DNA of 64,000 nucleotides from Novakomyces olei (GCA_016906335.1 JADEYG010000001.1:186001-250000), one strand, 5' to 3'. Shown: positions 45,008 through 56,700, numbered from the stretch's first letter. Numbers and translations: made by a program. The notes: a model not told the origin generated them from the sequence alone.

Positions 45008-45572
45008 CAGGTAAAGTTTGATCGAGTAAATATAAGAGGATGTGGTATTGGACTGGTACATAAATGTTTAATTGGATAAGGAATGAGATTGCAATATCGC
45101 GGATCATGTATAAGATTATATGCGCACTTGGTCCTTTCTTTATTTTTATGGAAGCAGACGTGTATTTCAAGGACAATCTGGGCTGAACAGGTGCATAATG
45201 ATGAAAAAAGATCTCTATTGCTATTGTTCTTTATGAAAAAAAGCAAATAGAATACTAGACATTAAAATTTAGAGCAAATTGAAATGAGTTCACACCAGTC
45301 CTCCGTCCTTTAAAGACAACTTTCTACAATAATAAATGTGCTTTACTAATTTCGGAATTACAGTGCCAGAGTACTTTAAAGCGACGCTGTTTTGCGGTAG
45401 AAATAATCTGTTACAGTCCTCGATATTCCAAAAGCTTGAGGTGCATTGGACTAATAGTAACAATAAAAATAGTGATGACAATCAAAGAACAGCCTGAGGG
45501 AGAAAAGTTTCTATCAAATCTCTTGTAACAAACCAAAATTCTCCCCCACCTTTTTAAGAAACATGGCCCACT
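45008..45572. other. Convergent 3' spacer
   Basis: Spacer between the UPF0652 and glutamine synthetase stops. AT-rich; I see no gene or repeat. Confidence 0.55.
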
Positions 45573-47014
45573 CTAACCGTCAACGGCACCGCAAACGGTT
45601 TCGAGCATGACTGCGACAACACGGTAAGGGTCAATGTTGCTAGCAGGGCGACGATCCTCAAAGTATCCCGACTTCTCGAGGTCAACAGAGCGTGGGATAC
45701 GGATTGAGCAGCCACGCTGGGCGACGCCATAAGTAAACTTTTCAATGTTCCCAGTCTCGTGCTTTCCAGTGAGACGCAGATCATTATCCTCACCGTATTC
45801 AGCAATGTGCTCCTTGTGGCGCTTGCTCAGAGCCTCAATTGCCTTGAGGATGACTTGATCACCACCCTTCTCACGCATCTTCTCGGTAGAAACGTTAGTA
45901 TGGCAGCCAGCACCGTTCCAGTCGCCCTGCAGCGGCTTCGGGTGGAAGGAGATCTTTACACCAAACTCCTCGGCGATACGGACGATAAGGAAACGGGCCA
46001 TCCACAGGTCATCGCCCATAGTCACACCCTCACAGGGGCCAACTTGGAATTCCCACTGAGAGGGCATAACCTCAGCATTGATACCAGAGATGTTTACACC
46101 AGAGTACAAGCAGGCCTTGTAGTGGGCCTCCACGATATCACGGCAAAAGACTTTGCCAGTGCCAACACCGCAATAGTAAGGACCCTGCGGGCCGGGGAAG
46201 CCGTTCTTGGGCCAACCGTAGGGGCGGTTATCGTCGCCGAGGAGAGTGTACTCCTGCTCAATACCGAACCAGGTATGGTGGCCCTTGTACTTATCCGAAA
46301 GCTCGGCGGCACGAGCACGGTGATTGCTCTTGTGAGGCTTTCCGTCGGGCGTATATGTGTCGGCAATTACAATGATGTTATCGCCTCGGCGGAAGGGATC
46401 GCGGTAGATAGCGCGAGGCCTTAGCAGAATGTCAGAGCCCTCGGGGCCTTGAATATTAGACAAGGTGATCGATCAATGACGGAATCAAATGCAATTATTA
46501 AATCAAAAGAAAAGTAAAAGCTTCGTGCACAACTTTGAGTAGCACGCACGGAAAAGAGAACATTGAAAGGAACAAGGACGAATGACAAGACAGCGATAAT
46601 GTGAGTGGGCAGAAATAGTGAGCGGGCGGGAATAAAGTCAAACGGTACGAAAACAGGCCATCAATGAATAGAGCAAAAAGTCAAAAAATTAAAAAATAAA
46701 ATAAAAGCAACGTTGCGCAAAGGAATTGAATGATTGAGCGAGTATAGAAAGGCGCTTACCCTCCGAAGTGGCCTGGCCAGTAGAAGAGCCGTCAAAGTTC
46801 CATTCCTTGAGCTGATCAAGAGACGTGATTTTTTTGGGAAAAGTCGTGGTTTTTGAACGGACCTCATTGTCCGCATCAATCCACACATACTCTGCCATAA
46901 TATGGCCTCCCTGGTCCAGATCGATGTATTTCAACAGCTTGATAAAGTCAGTAAAGGGATGGCGCTTAATGAAATTACGTTGGCGGTATTCGAGATGGTA
47001 GTTGATTCTGCCAT
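45573..47014 (-). CDS. GLN1: Glutamine synthetase
   Basis: Cytosolic type II glutamine synthetase (ATP + glutamate + ammonia to glutamine), 362 aa, three exons: 46979..47014, 46760..46937 and 45573..46447. The start [12 protein letters not shown] joins [20 protein letters not shown] across an intron with branch CTGAC, then [16 protein letters not shown] and, after a 312-nt intron, [17 protein letters not shown]. Catalytic landmarks are all present: [47 protein letters not shown] and RGCSIRIPR. The coding sequence is GC-rich and codon-biased, as expected for a highly expressed gene. Tandem GATAAG sites upstream fit nitrogen control. Confidence 0.97.
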
Positions 47015-48159
47015 GGTGAATGAAGCGCGAGCAGCTTAATTGTTTTCTCTAAAGAACAATTGTTGTACTTTAACGTACGAGCAGATGATCCGCGGCAAAC
47101 AAAAGGTTTGCTGTGCAGAGATTCTCTGTGCGCTGTGTGATTGGAGCTTTTTATTGTAGTGCGCCTTCAAGTTTATGGCCAGGAAAATTAAGTATCGGTC
47201 GTGCCCTTTAGGCTTACTTGTCGTATGTGAATTAAATACAATGTAACTTGCAAATATACGGGCGCTATCAATTATCGTTTAGTTTAGGTCCATGTGACTG
47301 ACTAAATTCCAGCAATAATACCGCGGCGACGGCGGAACCCGCATTAAGCGTGAAAATTCTTATCGCTTATCTTTGAAGGGAAAAAATAGGTGACGTCCCA
47401 TTCGACGACAAGGTTTCAACTCAGTCAGTTGCAATATGCGGGTATCCATCTATTTGAAAAAAGGCACAATCTGCGCATTTGTAGCATGGATGTCTGACTT
47501 ACACATCTATGTTTAAGGCCGCAAATTACTTTGTAATTGTCTCTATTTCACTTCAGCCAAACAAGCCTGTGCGGAATAAGTCGGCGGCAGTACAAATAGA
47601 TAAGCGGCATTTTTCGGGACCAGACCTGAATTGCGCATGCCTTACTTGTGCAACCTCCATGTTCTTACGCATCCGGTACCTTAAGAAAAGAGCAGTAAGA
47701 AACTTTCAAGTAATGAGTAAGCATGAGTATGTTATGCTTTACCTCTCTCTGTATATGTGGAGATCTGATAAAGGATTCTCATCATAGCCTATATAATTCG
47801 AATAATTTTGGCTTGGTGCATTTGTCAAGTCAAAAATGAATTTTTTTTTAAAAATCATTCATAATTGGCGCCTAACTACCGTCATGCAGCACCGCATCGT
47901 AATTTGCCTTCTAGACATAAATCTGACCAAAACTCGGTAATTGAGGCAATAATCAAACGTAAAATAGTATTGACAATATTAGAGTTATCAAGCCGGAAAG
48001 GCTCGCCAAAGACTAATATCGATGCTTCTGATGACTTCAAACTATGGCTAACTTGATAATAATGCCCCAGACTAGATTGTGTAGAGTTAATTGGACCATG
48101 AAGAAATTATGTAACTCCGTACGCGTGACTGAAGTGCAATAGCTGGTCTAATATGTCAG
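47015..48159. other. GLN1 upstream region; uncertain frames
   Basis: Besides the GATAAG pair, there is an open frame 47865-48056 (NSVIEAIIKRKIVLTILELS) without domain support, possibly an upstream exon of the next putative gene. Nothing else is recognised. Confidence 0.4.
47359..47371 (-). promoter_or_regulatory. Tandem GATAAG sites upstream of GLN1
   Basis: Two CTTATC words at 47359-47364 and 47366-47371 read GATAAG on the GLN1 strand, about 350 bp upstream of its start. GATA factors (Gln3/AreA type) activate GLN1 under poor nitrogen in ascomycetes. Confidence 0.45.
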
Positions 48160-48403
48160 TATTACGCGGAGCATTTGAAAGTCAAGGTCACAAATCCAGA
48201 TGACGGCAAAGTTGTCAGAAAGTTCTATTTTGTCTCTCGCCAAATACGTCGCTCACTGCAGTTGAGGTTAATGTACATAATCGAAGCTTATCTCCTATCG
48301 TTATTGAACCAATTTTATCCCCTAATCCTGTGGCTACAGTTACGCATATTTCCATAATCTGGATGCGTTGGTTGTTTATGACAAAATGCGGGTTTTAATC
48401 TAA
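48160..48403 (+). CDS. Putative spliced gene, 3' exons only
   Basis: Exon 48160..48266 starts after a good acceptor (GTCTAATATGTCAG) and reads YYAEHLKVKVTNPDDGKVVR, KFYFVSRQIRRSLQL. A 73-nt intron with branch CTAATCC joins it in frame to 48340..48403 (SYAYFHNLDALVVYDKM, stop). LKVKVTNPDDGKVVRKFYF weakly resembles the first strands of a PB1 domain. The first exon was not found. It could still be a chance frame. Confidence 0.35.
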
Positions 48404-48536
48404 TTCCCCAATGACTCGATGATGTCACTCTAAGCATTCAATAAAATTATGAAAGGAAGCCATAAATGACGACTCGAAGAACAAAGTCGTTTACAGATAA
48501 TCCTGCAAACTACGACAAAGATTTATTGTACGCATT

Positions 48537-48827
48537 ATGCTTTCTATTGGGACAGGAGTTCGTCGAGTGACATCAGCTGGTTGGAGTTTAATGGCCGTTT
48601 CGCGTAAATTTACAGTTGCGGGATGCTTGCGAAATAATGAAGGACCAACGCCACCTGACAAGCGACAAGAAGCGCGTTCTGAAAAAGCAAAATACGTGAA
48701 TGAACGAAGCCATGCGGCACCTACACATGGCTCGGAACAGAACGTGGACCCAAAGGCGGTTGATGGAACGGATAGCTCTGAAGAACAAAAGAATCAAAAA
48801 GTCGACCAGAAATTCTGGAGCACATAG
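48537..48827 (+). CDS. Small hypothetical protein, possibly mitochondrial
   Basis: 96 aa from an ATG. The first 30 residues (MLSIGTGVRRVTSAGWSLMA, VSRKFTVAG) lack acids and carry Arg/Lys, like a presequence. The rest is hydrophilic and charged (KRQEARSEKAKYVNERSH, DSSEEQKNQKVDQKFW). There is no known domain. Its place between putative and real genes and its ATG support a real product, but the family is unrecognised. Confidence 0.5.
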   Translation: MLSIGTGVRRVTSAGWSLMAVSRKFTVAGCLRNNEGPTPPDKRQEARSEKAKYVNERSHAAPTHGSEQNVDPKAVDGTDSSEEQKNQKVDQKFWST

Positions 48828-49034
48828 TGCGATTTGTGACTTGTAATCATCCCCCGTTTACGATATTGATATACACTTTACTTTTTTTGGGCGCCAATTT
48901 GACTAGGGCTAGTTATAAAGCCCTGGTATACACATATTCATATAAACATGCCGAATAACAGAGGGTTATGAGCTGCTATGATCAATTTGCTTCAATCATA
49001 GGAAAAATCAATGCTAAATGACTTTATAAATAAT

Positions 49035-49877
49035 CTATTTCTTCATAGTATCTGCCAAAACTGCTGTCTTGGCATCATTGATCAATCGATCTATGCCTTT
49101 CCCCGCTTCTGAATAAACCTTTTCCACATCTCTTTTAAAATCGTTCACTAGATTAGCGCTCACTTTTTTATTTTTAAGTGTGCTCCATGTCTTTTGTACA
49201 GCTTGTCGCTGGTTTCGCAGCCGTGTTCTTAATGTCTCGCCAAACTTTGCGATATCATTGGTTAAAGCAACTCTTGATTCTCTTGTAGGCACCGGGAGAG
49301 GAATGACCAGCCCATTTGGATTTGCAGGCATGGGCTGAGGATTGAATCCTGGTATCTCTGCCACGATTGTGCGGCTAATTGGTTTAACGTAATCAGGATC
49401 ATAGCATGCAAGCTGAATCCTTCGCCCATCCACAGCAGTTATTGACGCCAGAGTCGAAAAGGAATAGACTTTGTCGCCTTGCGGTAATTTAATTGAAAGT
49501 CGCTCCAGTGCTTCTGCCTTGGATGCTGTAGCATTGCGCATTCCTTGCAAATGTTTTTCTCCCTGCTTTAATAAATCATTTGCCTCTGACTCCAACATTT
49601 CCATATTTATGAGCGAGCCAAGATCTACCAGTTCACCCGATTCGTCATCTTCCTTGGTGCTGCTTCCATGTTTTTTCCCGCCCGAACCGCGCTTGTCGCT
49701 TTTTTTAGCGCATGGAGGGCTTATGTGGAGTAAGGCACAATTTGTCATTGAAGTAGAGCTCTCATTTGCCCATCGGAAATTATTTGAATTGTTTGTGTTC
49801 AGCACAGAAAGATTTGCGCCAGCCGGGCTTAGGCTCCTGCAATCTATGCGCAGAATCGGCCTCAGTCGCCTAATCAT
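49035..49877 (-). CDS. RRF1: Mitochondrial ribosome recycling factor
   Basis: 280-aa single-exon protein. The first about 60 residues are a mitochondrial presequence (MIRRLRPILRIDCRSLSPAG). Residues about 85-280 form the RRF domain: a long helix MLESEANDLLKQGEKHLQG, then ALERLSIKLP, a beta domain TLASITAVDGRRIQLACYDP and PNPNGLVIPLPVPTRESR, and the closing helices SANLVNDFKRDVEKVYSEAG and GIDRLINDAK. It splits post-termination ribosomes with EF-G2 in mitochondria (yeast Rrf1/Fil1). The start at 49877 is the only Met giving the presequence. Confidence 0.88.
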   Translation of the reverse strand: MIRRLRPILRIDCRSLSPAGANLSVLNTNNSNNFRWANESSTSMTNCALLHISPPCAKKSDKRGSGGKKHGSSTKEDDESGELVDLGSLINMEMLESEANDLLKQGEKHLQGMRNATASKAEALERLSIKLPQGDKVYSFSTLASITAVDGRRIQLACYDPDYVKPISRTIVAEIPGFNPQPMPANPNGLVIPLPVPTRESRVALTNDIAKFGETLRTRLRNQRQAVQKTWSTLKNKKVSANLVNDFKRDVEKVYSEAGKGIDRLINDAKTAVLADTMKK

Positions 49878-50201
49878 TTTGTGGGCTTCGAAGTTGATGA
49901 CAAAATTTAATGCACTACAGATTGTGTATTCTTTTTACCATAGTATTTTATTTTTTTATCTATTTTTTAATTATTATCATAAACTCGAATAATTATTTAA
50001 CAGCACCTTATAGCATTACCCTTAGGGTTACATCTCTGGCGAAATTGAGCAAGATAAGAGTCTAAACTATGGCAGATCAGAGATAGTAAAATAGTTTCTA
50101 GTAGTTCAAAGGAGTTTGCCGCATTTCATTCTCAAGACTATAAAATATAAGGCAATTTAGGCTAAGCTTTGTTAAAGCAAGCACGTTGTACTATTATTAA
50201 A
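49878..50201. other. Intergenic, RRF promoter side
   Basis: AT-rich. It contains the palindromic CCCTTAGGGTTA word at about 50019. No gene is seen. Confidence 0.5.
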
Positions 50202-50333
50202 CTATACGTGGTCTTTGATTCGACGGCGTTTTCCTTGTGAATGCGCCTTGGGCACCTGGCTTTCATCAAACACCAGACTATGTTTGCTCCGCTCACTATA
50301 AGGCGTTGTTAGCGAAAGGCTTGCAGGAGGCAT
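50202..50333 (-). CDS. Candidate 43-aa small protein
   Basis: ATG at 50333 and TAG at 50202. The frame reads MPPASLSLTTPYSERSKHSL, then VFDESQVPKAHSQGKRRRIK, ending DHV. It has a protein-like composition with a KRRRIK nuclear-localisation-like cluster. It lies about 100 bp downstream of the kinase stop on the same strand. It could be the last exon of a longer gene or an independent small gene; no family is recognised. Confidence 0.35.
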   Translation of the reverse strand: MPPASLSLTTPYSERSKHSLVFDESQVPKAHSQGKRRRIKDHV

Positions 50334-50437
50334 GAATAGTACTCATATAAATAAAAATACATGAAACGTTGAATGTGGATTTTAAAACATGAAAATAAAG
50401 ATAAAAACTCAAATTGTAACATGTATTTGAAGAAGAG

Positions 50438-51800
50438 CTAGTACTTCCTGGTTTTCGTTTCGTGCGAATTGAAATTGCGCGGAAGAAAATGCATTTCTTT
50501 GGGCAAGCATTCCACTGGACTCGCGCTAAAGTAAGTTGAGCGGAGTGCCTGCCCGGCTGTTATCCTCCGGCGCGGATCATATGTCAAAAAGGATTGTAAC
50601 AGATGTACAGCCGCTTCACCATAGGAGCGGAATTTCTTTTCCAAAAGGCTGCTTCGCCGGTTAAAGTTTAATTGTAAGGAACGGCTCCCTGGTAGTAAAT
50701 GAAACCCCGGCCAAATTCCCTCGTGGGGGGCACCAAGTAAAGATGCTATTAAATCAAACTCTTCCCGTTCATTGTCTCCTGGAAATAAAGGATTGCCGGT
50801 CAGTAGCTCCGCCATGGCACAGCCCAAACTCCACATATCGCAAGAACAATCGTACTGATCTGAATCAAGTAACAGTTCCGGCGATCGGTACCAAATTGTG
50901 ACGACGCGAGGCGTCATTCTTTCCTGACCTGCTGTGGGAAACGAACGCGCCATACCAAAATCCGCTAAGACATTTAGAGTCAGGACATTAAATAATTTAA
51001 ATTGCCAAAAATTGATTATGCCAAGAGATTAGAAAAGTCCGTACCAATCTTCAAAGTGCCGTCCATTGTTATTAAAAGGTTTGACATTTTTAAATCGCTA
51101 GAAAATAGTCAACAATACAAGAACAAGATGTACGGGAGAAAACTATACCGATGCACGACTTTATTTTCGTGCAGATATGCTGTACCCAGCAAAAGTTGCT
51201 TCAATAGACATTTTGCTGACGCTCAGTATACACACACAGTTTTCTTGTACCTTCTGAAGCTGTAAACCGGACACGTTCATCATCGAGCAACCGACCCAGA
51301 TCCTATCGGTTTAGTGCATGTGTGCATTCATGCATGACACATACCTGGTAACACCATTCCATAACAAGAGCAATTTCGTCAAGCGACCGGCCACACGCGA
51401 CTTGGGACACGTGCACGATATTCGGGTGTTTAAGAGAACGTAGCAATGAAACTTCCCGAATTGACGTCATAGATATGCCGTTACCACGGCTTTGATCGTG
51501 CGTAGGGATCCTCAGCGCCTTCAGAGCAATAACATTTCCCGATTTTTGCATACGCGCCCGGCTATTTCAGATTCAAAGATCAGAATTGGAATAGGAGTAA
51601 ACGAAATTACTAGACGACACCGTAGGCTAATTAATGCGAGTTTAGTAATTCAATCTAAATGATGTATGACTTTACGTACTGCCTTCGCCTACAACACGCT
51701 TGTCGTAAAAATCGGCGTCCAAATCCAGATTTCCGACTAGAATAGGCTGATCGGATAAGGCACGACGCTCTCCCGTAACAGAGACCATCGTTTGCGCCAT
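50438..51800 (-). CDS. Cyclin-dependent kinase, CDK10/CDK11-like
   Basis: Ser/Thr kinase, 350 aa in seven exons: 51680..51800, 51611..51626, 51345..51561, 51251..51302, 51149..51215, 51045..51097 and 50438..50964 (1053 nt). The Gly loop GEGTYGVVYRAR is rebuilt across a 16-nt microexon. Other motifs are IALKALRIP (ATP lysine), the PSTAIRE-position helix MTSIREVSLLRSLKHPNI, VMEWCYQDLGRLLDDER, HRDLKMSNLL (catalytic loop, completed across an intron), ADFGMARSF, and TIWYRSPELLL, CDMWSLGCAMAELL. The SMTSIRE helix and MEWCYQDL resemble fission yeast Ppk23 and CDK10/11 rather than cell-cycle CDK1. It probably acts in transcription or septation control; the cyclin partner is unknown. Confidence 0.92.
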
Positions 51801-51988
51801 CACATCAAGCGTATCCTTTACCAACGCCGTATTTCCTCCAGGATACACGTCCTCCCAATATACTGTATATTTTGCATACTTTATTGATATATGCGAGTTA
51901 TATTATATATATTAATAAGAAAAAAAAATAGATAGTTTTAAAATATCATTAGCATTATATAATATAGAGCTGCTGCTGCAAAGACGGT

Positions 51989-52602
51989 ATGGCAAAGACA
52001 CTTAGCGAGAACGTTGGCGAAACAGCAAAAGAGATTAGCGGGGACGATAGGAAAGTTTCGCTCAGTGACATATCTAGCTATAGCGATTTACAAAAAGCTT
52101 GGGCGCGTTCGCCACTTGGCGCGTGGGCTGCCGCCTCGACGTGTAAGTGTCTTGTGCAGTGCATACACGCTTTACGCTAAACTTTAAAGTATTTCTTGGT
52201 TTACCGCGCTCGTTGGTTCCGAGTCTACGTACACCAAGCCAGCCATCGTTTGCGTCTGCGCTTTGCTTTTCTGCAATTTTTGGAGGATCTGGGTAAGGTA
52301 GCGCTAGCTTGCTCACGGTTGTGCTAATGTGATTCTAAAGTTATTTGACGGCCACTGGAGGTAAGGCATGATTATCCATAGTGAAGACTTATGCCACAGA
52401 TTATGAAAATGGCTCAGGTCTAATGTCGGGTATGCCGTATTCTCGGTTTGAGCAACCGCTAATGTAGACAGCCTGGTCAGCGGCATACTTGCTCGTGCAC
52501 GGGAAAAGTGCCGTGAAAGCGTTGAAACCGGTCCCGTTAGCCATGGCGGCGTTAAGTGCGGCTAATGCGACGATGTACGGCCAAGACTACTTTGGATACT
52601 AG
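51989..52602 (+). CDS. AIM19: AIM19-like mitochondrial membrane protein
   Basis: 145 aa in five exons: 51989..52142, 52190..52292, 52341..52360, 52400..52429 and 52472..52602. Joined sequence: SDLQKAWARSPLGAWAAAST, LFLGLPRSLVP, SALCFSAIFGGSGYLTATGD, YENGSGLMSAWSAAYLLVHG, KPVPLAMAALSAANATMYGQ, DYFGY. The pattern (SPxxAW, then NGSGxxxAWSxxYL, then KPVPLAxAxLxxxNAxxYG) matches my recollection of the Aim19 family of small mitochondrial membrane proteins with unknown function. Exons of 20 and 30 nt are unusual but phase and family motif agree. A minimal-intron reading runs into stops. Confidence 0.8.
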
Positions 52603-52752
52603 GTGCGTTTCGTAGTTACGCCTTGGGCTGTATTGCCTGGAAGGAATGAATAATTATTTAATCAATTACCTTTTGAAGGGTTTGCTGTGCTCATAAACGG
52701 GAAAAGAAATAGAATAGCTCATCAATAGTAAATTACATAAAATGTCGTATGG

Positions 52753-53073
52753 TCATTGCTCTTTTTTCGCCGTGTCGTTGTCACTAGATTCAGTCATCGC
52801 CGCGTAAACCCAACCTCCTAAAACAATATTTGCCACCAACGCAGCAAATATAGCGGCATGCGTTGTCTGGTAAGCTAAGCTTGTCAGCAATCTTCACTTT
52901 TTGGAGTATCGAGAAATATTACGTTCAAACAATAGGGCTAAAGAAGCAAAATAGCATCCGATTGGTAAGACTATCATTGCAATCGTGAACGAGAAAACTT
53001 TGAAAAGAACAGAGGGCGGAACATTAATGCTTTGCCGTGTTTCCACACCGCTGTCTTTGGCCGTCGTATCCAT
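52753..53073 (-). CDS. VMA21: V-ATPase assembly factor Vma21
   Basis: 90 aa, two exons (52923..53073 and 52753..52874). Topology is a short acidic N-terminus, TM1 (VLFKVFSFTIAMIVLPIGCY), a short loop FEPYQTTHA and TM2 (AIFAALVANIVLGGWVYAAM), with a cytosolic tail ending KKEQ. The C-terminal di-lysine (KKxx) is the ER-retrieval signal of Vma21, which chaperones V0 assembly in the ER. The acceptor at 52875 was chosen because it keeps the phase. A TTG upstream (53106) is not used. It is the last gene of the island before the right arm. Confidence 0.88.
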
Positions 53074-53229
53074 TAGATCGAATATGAAACTCGACTCGAG
53101 CGCCAAAATACCGTTTGCCCCACGCGCAATATTTCAAATCTTTATGATGCGTCTTTTTGTATATACGAATATATATTGCTTGCCGGATTCTGACATGTAT
53201 TATTGTGCATTTATGATTTCCAGCGATTT

Positions 53230-53338
53230 ATGCTCTACAATATGAAATGTATTGGGAAATGCAAAGTAAATAAAGCCAGCGTGTCATTTGTATAGCAAGC
53301 TGTACAATTATATTTTACTATAGAAATTAATGAATATA

Positions 53339-53396
<58 letters not shown>
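53230..53396. repeat. Diverged inner edge of right arm with ATTT run
   Basis: An uninterrupted (AAAT)n of about 60 bp at 53338-53402, then diverged homology to 41050-41180 (about 70-80% by eye). Arm identity falls sharply across this microsatellite. Confidence 0.75.
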
Positions 53397-53401
<5 letters not shown>

Positions 53402-53673
53402 ATCCAAATCAACTTGCTTACTCGTGACGGATCCGCCGAGACTTTTGGCCCAAAGCCGTGCAAAGTCGCTCGTAGTTGACTTTTCCGCGGCATTTTCCCT
53501 CATACGTCAATGTTTTAAAAGATATCTTGCGACTTTGTGCAACACGTTAGAGAAGACATTCCAATGTGGCGCGGCAAATTGTGAACTTAAGGGTTAAGGT
53601 GCTCTAGGACTTGGCAAGATTGAAATGTCTTTTCATCTAGAACTTATCCGCCTCAATTACTGCATTATAGTTG

Positions 53674-53704
<31 letters not shown>

Positions 53705-56700
53705 TTCTGTTTTTTTTTGTCATTTTTTGATTATGCTTCTATTTTTGCTTTTTATTGTTTTTGGTCTCAGGAGTCAATGTTATTTGCGGGCGCGAATTTA
53801 TATTTGCAGTTTCACAAAGATTCAGTTTGAGCCTCCACGTTATATCAGGCTTAGATTGAGCTTATCTAAATGCTTACTCTATGAAACATTACCTCTTCCT
53901 CGTAACTTATTGACTTGTTTTCTGTGTTCTCTTAATTTCAAACATTTTTTTCTCAATATTTTTATTTTCACGGCCATTTTTAATGTTCTAAATACTAGGC
54001 TTTCAACTCTATTTATTGCCAGTAATGTCCTTTTTCTGTTGTCACTTTCTTACCTTTGAAAGGTCTTGGTTTGACTGAGGTCCCGATTCAAACTCTCGGC
54101 CTGTATTTAGCCTTTTATAATGCTGTTTGCTATAATTGGGCAATACTTCGCAACAGTCAGTCTTCGTGCCCCCTGGGTATATTTGAATTTGCAGAACGTT
54201 TTCAGATTTTTGAGAAAATTTTCAAAAAGAAATCTTAAGATGTTATGGTTATCAAAATTTTACTTTAATCAGAAGGAAAGCTTTGTTTTTGTTGTAGCTT
54301 GCTGAATGCTCTGATATATTTTCATTGACAATAACATACGGTTGACTTTCTGGATATACATTGTATATGTCGTTTAGCGTCATTGTTGTAAAATCTCGAT
54401 TCAACATATATATGCTTTGCTAATGGCTCTCGCGAAAGATAAGCGAAAATAATGTACTCATAGGCATTCAGAAATTGTTCTTTTTTGAAAGCCGTGATTT
54501 CAGAACACCAATGCAATTACTGCTGATTTGTAACAGAGATAGACGACGAAGTTGGCTTGCTTTTCACGCTCAAAGAATAGATTAGAAGGGTAATGGCTTG
54601 AAACTGCTTTCTAGACCAGGTTGTTCTCTTTCTTCTGTCTTGTGTTGTACCTTGCTGTAAGTGTTCTGGTTTTATGCCGCCTGTATGTGGGCTTTTTGGG
54701 ATGCGCCCTTGGAACAAAGCGTAAATTCCAGCGGAAATTCTAGATTGTATGCTGCAAACGAACATTGAAGCAGTGCACGTGTCTACTGATTTGAGCAGCA
54801 CTTTTAATAAGGGCGGCACTATGCAATGGAGAGGCCGTGCTGGCGTCGTCATTGACCTGGCCCAGGACGAGTACCTGTTTAGTCGTTGGGCTTCCAGGAT
54901 TGCTACTTTTTGGCTAGATTACACAAAGCCCGTTATTTGCTTGAATGCACTTGAAGATGTGCAGTATGCGATCCATTGAGGCGCCTCGTACATGCAGAAC
55001 GCTTTGGGGACTTCAGTTATGCATGTATGCTTGGCTCTTGATGTCGAGGCGAACCACGGAGCAACTACGGAGCAACGGAAGGTAAGAAGGTGTTTACAAT
55101 GTTAAGCCCGTGACGCGTGACGTAATTAATTGTATTGATTGTTTATTTGATTATTTTGGGCAAAGACTTATTGTCGAGTACTAAGCAACAGGTGGACAGA
55201 GGCGGACAAACTTGATTATCGTATTTTGTGTTGCTACTTTTTGGACAGCAGATAATATAGAAAGATGTGTTGAAATCAAATCTATCGTATAGCGACGATA
55301 TATGTGTCCAACAGACGGGAATTTTCCCGCCTTATTGTCTTTTGGAGGCCTGATACTTCGTGCCATCTGCATCATCCACAGACAATAAAGTCCGAATTGG
55401 CCCGGCCCCCAGCGTAACTTAGGCAGATGATATTTGGCAGAAAAGCATGGTTTAGGGCTTATGACACTTATACGGTAGCGTTGCTATGACGACTGAAACG
55501 GGAAACGTATTCTTGAAAACCGCGTTATCCACCACGTATGTGTCAAGGGTTTTCTCTCTGGCGTAAAATATATAAAGCGGCTGCTTTCGCGTACTTCTTC
55601 CTGACCAAAAACAAAGCAGAGGGCCACAATAACCTCGAGTTATCACGACTCTAAAGAGGGCGTTTCACAGCATGACGCGTCTATAAAACGCTTTCAATAT
55701 CTTTCTTTCTACTTCAAGTCTTTAACTCACGGCTGTGTGTAAAAGTCGACTTCTGAACGCGTTTTTTTCTTTTTCTTTCACTATTTTACGCGTTGATCAC
55801 TTTGAATTTTCTTTACCTTTATGCCTCTTTTTCATTTTATCTCAAATTGTCGGGTGTTCCTTTAGTTTGATCAGTGTTCTATATGATGCTGTGTATTTCA
55901 TGCTAGTTTCACCTCCATAGCCTCACGTGACCGCGTTTTGTCTGCTTATTTCATGTTTTCGACCTTACCGTGACTCTATGATGCTTGCTTACATGAAAAT
56001 TTGAGAAACTGGGCTCCTTGAAATCGCTGTTATGAGACTGCTTTGCTACTGGTTGCTTAACAGTTTTGTTTGCTTGTTTCTCGTTTCTTTGATCGGATCT
56101 GTGCTCTCTATGATGCTGTGTATTTAAATCATGCTAGTTTCACCTCCATAGCCTCACGTGACCACGTTTTGTCTGCTTAGTTCATGTTTTCAACCTTACC
56201 GTCGGTGGCTCTATGATGCTTGCTTACATGAAAATTTGAGAAACTGGGCTCCTTGAAATCGCTGTTATGAGTCTGCTTTGCTACTGGTTGCTTAACAGTT
56301 TTATTTGCTTGTTTCTCGTTTCTTTGATCGGATCTGTGCTCTCTATGATGCTGTGTATTTAAATCATGCTAGTTTCACCTCCATAGCCTCACGTGACCAC
56401 GTTTTGTCTGCTTAGTTCATGTTTTCAACCTTACCGTCGGTGGCTCTATGATGCTTGCTTACATGAAAATTTGAGAAACTGGGCTCCTTGAAATCGCTGT
56501 TATGAGTCTGCTTTGCTACTGGTTGCTTAACAGTTTTATTTGCTTGTTTCTCGTTTCTTTGATCGGATCTGTGCTCTCTATGATGCTGTGTATTTAAATC
56601 ATGCTAGTTTCACCTCCATAGCCTCACGTGACCACGTTTTGTCTGCTTAGTTCATGTTTTCAACCTTACCGTCGGTGGCTCTATGATGCTTGCTTACATG

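Noticed and set aside
41047-53396. Mating-type or invertible silent cassette locus
   Set aside because: No HMG-box, alpha-box or homeodomain gene in the island or arms.
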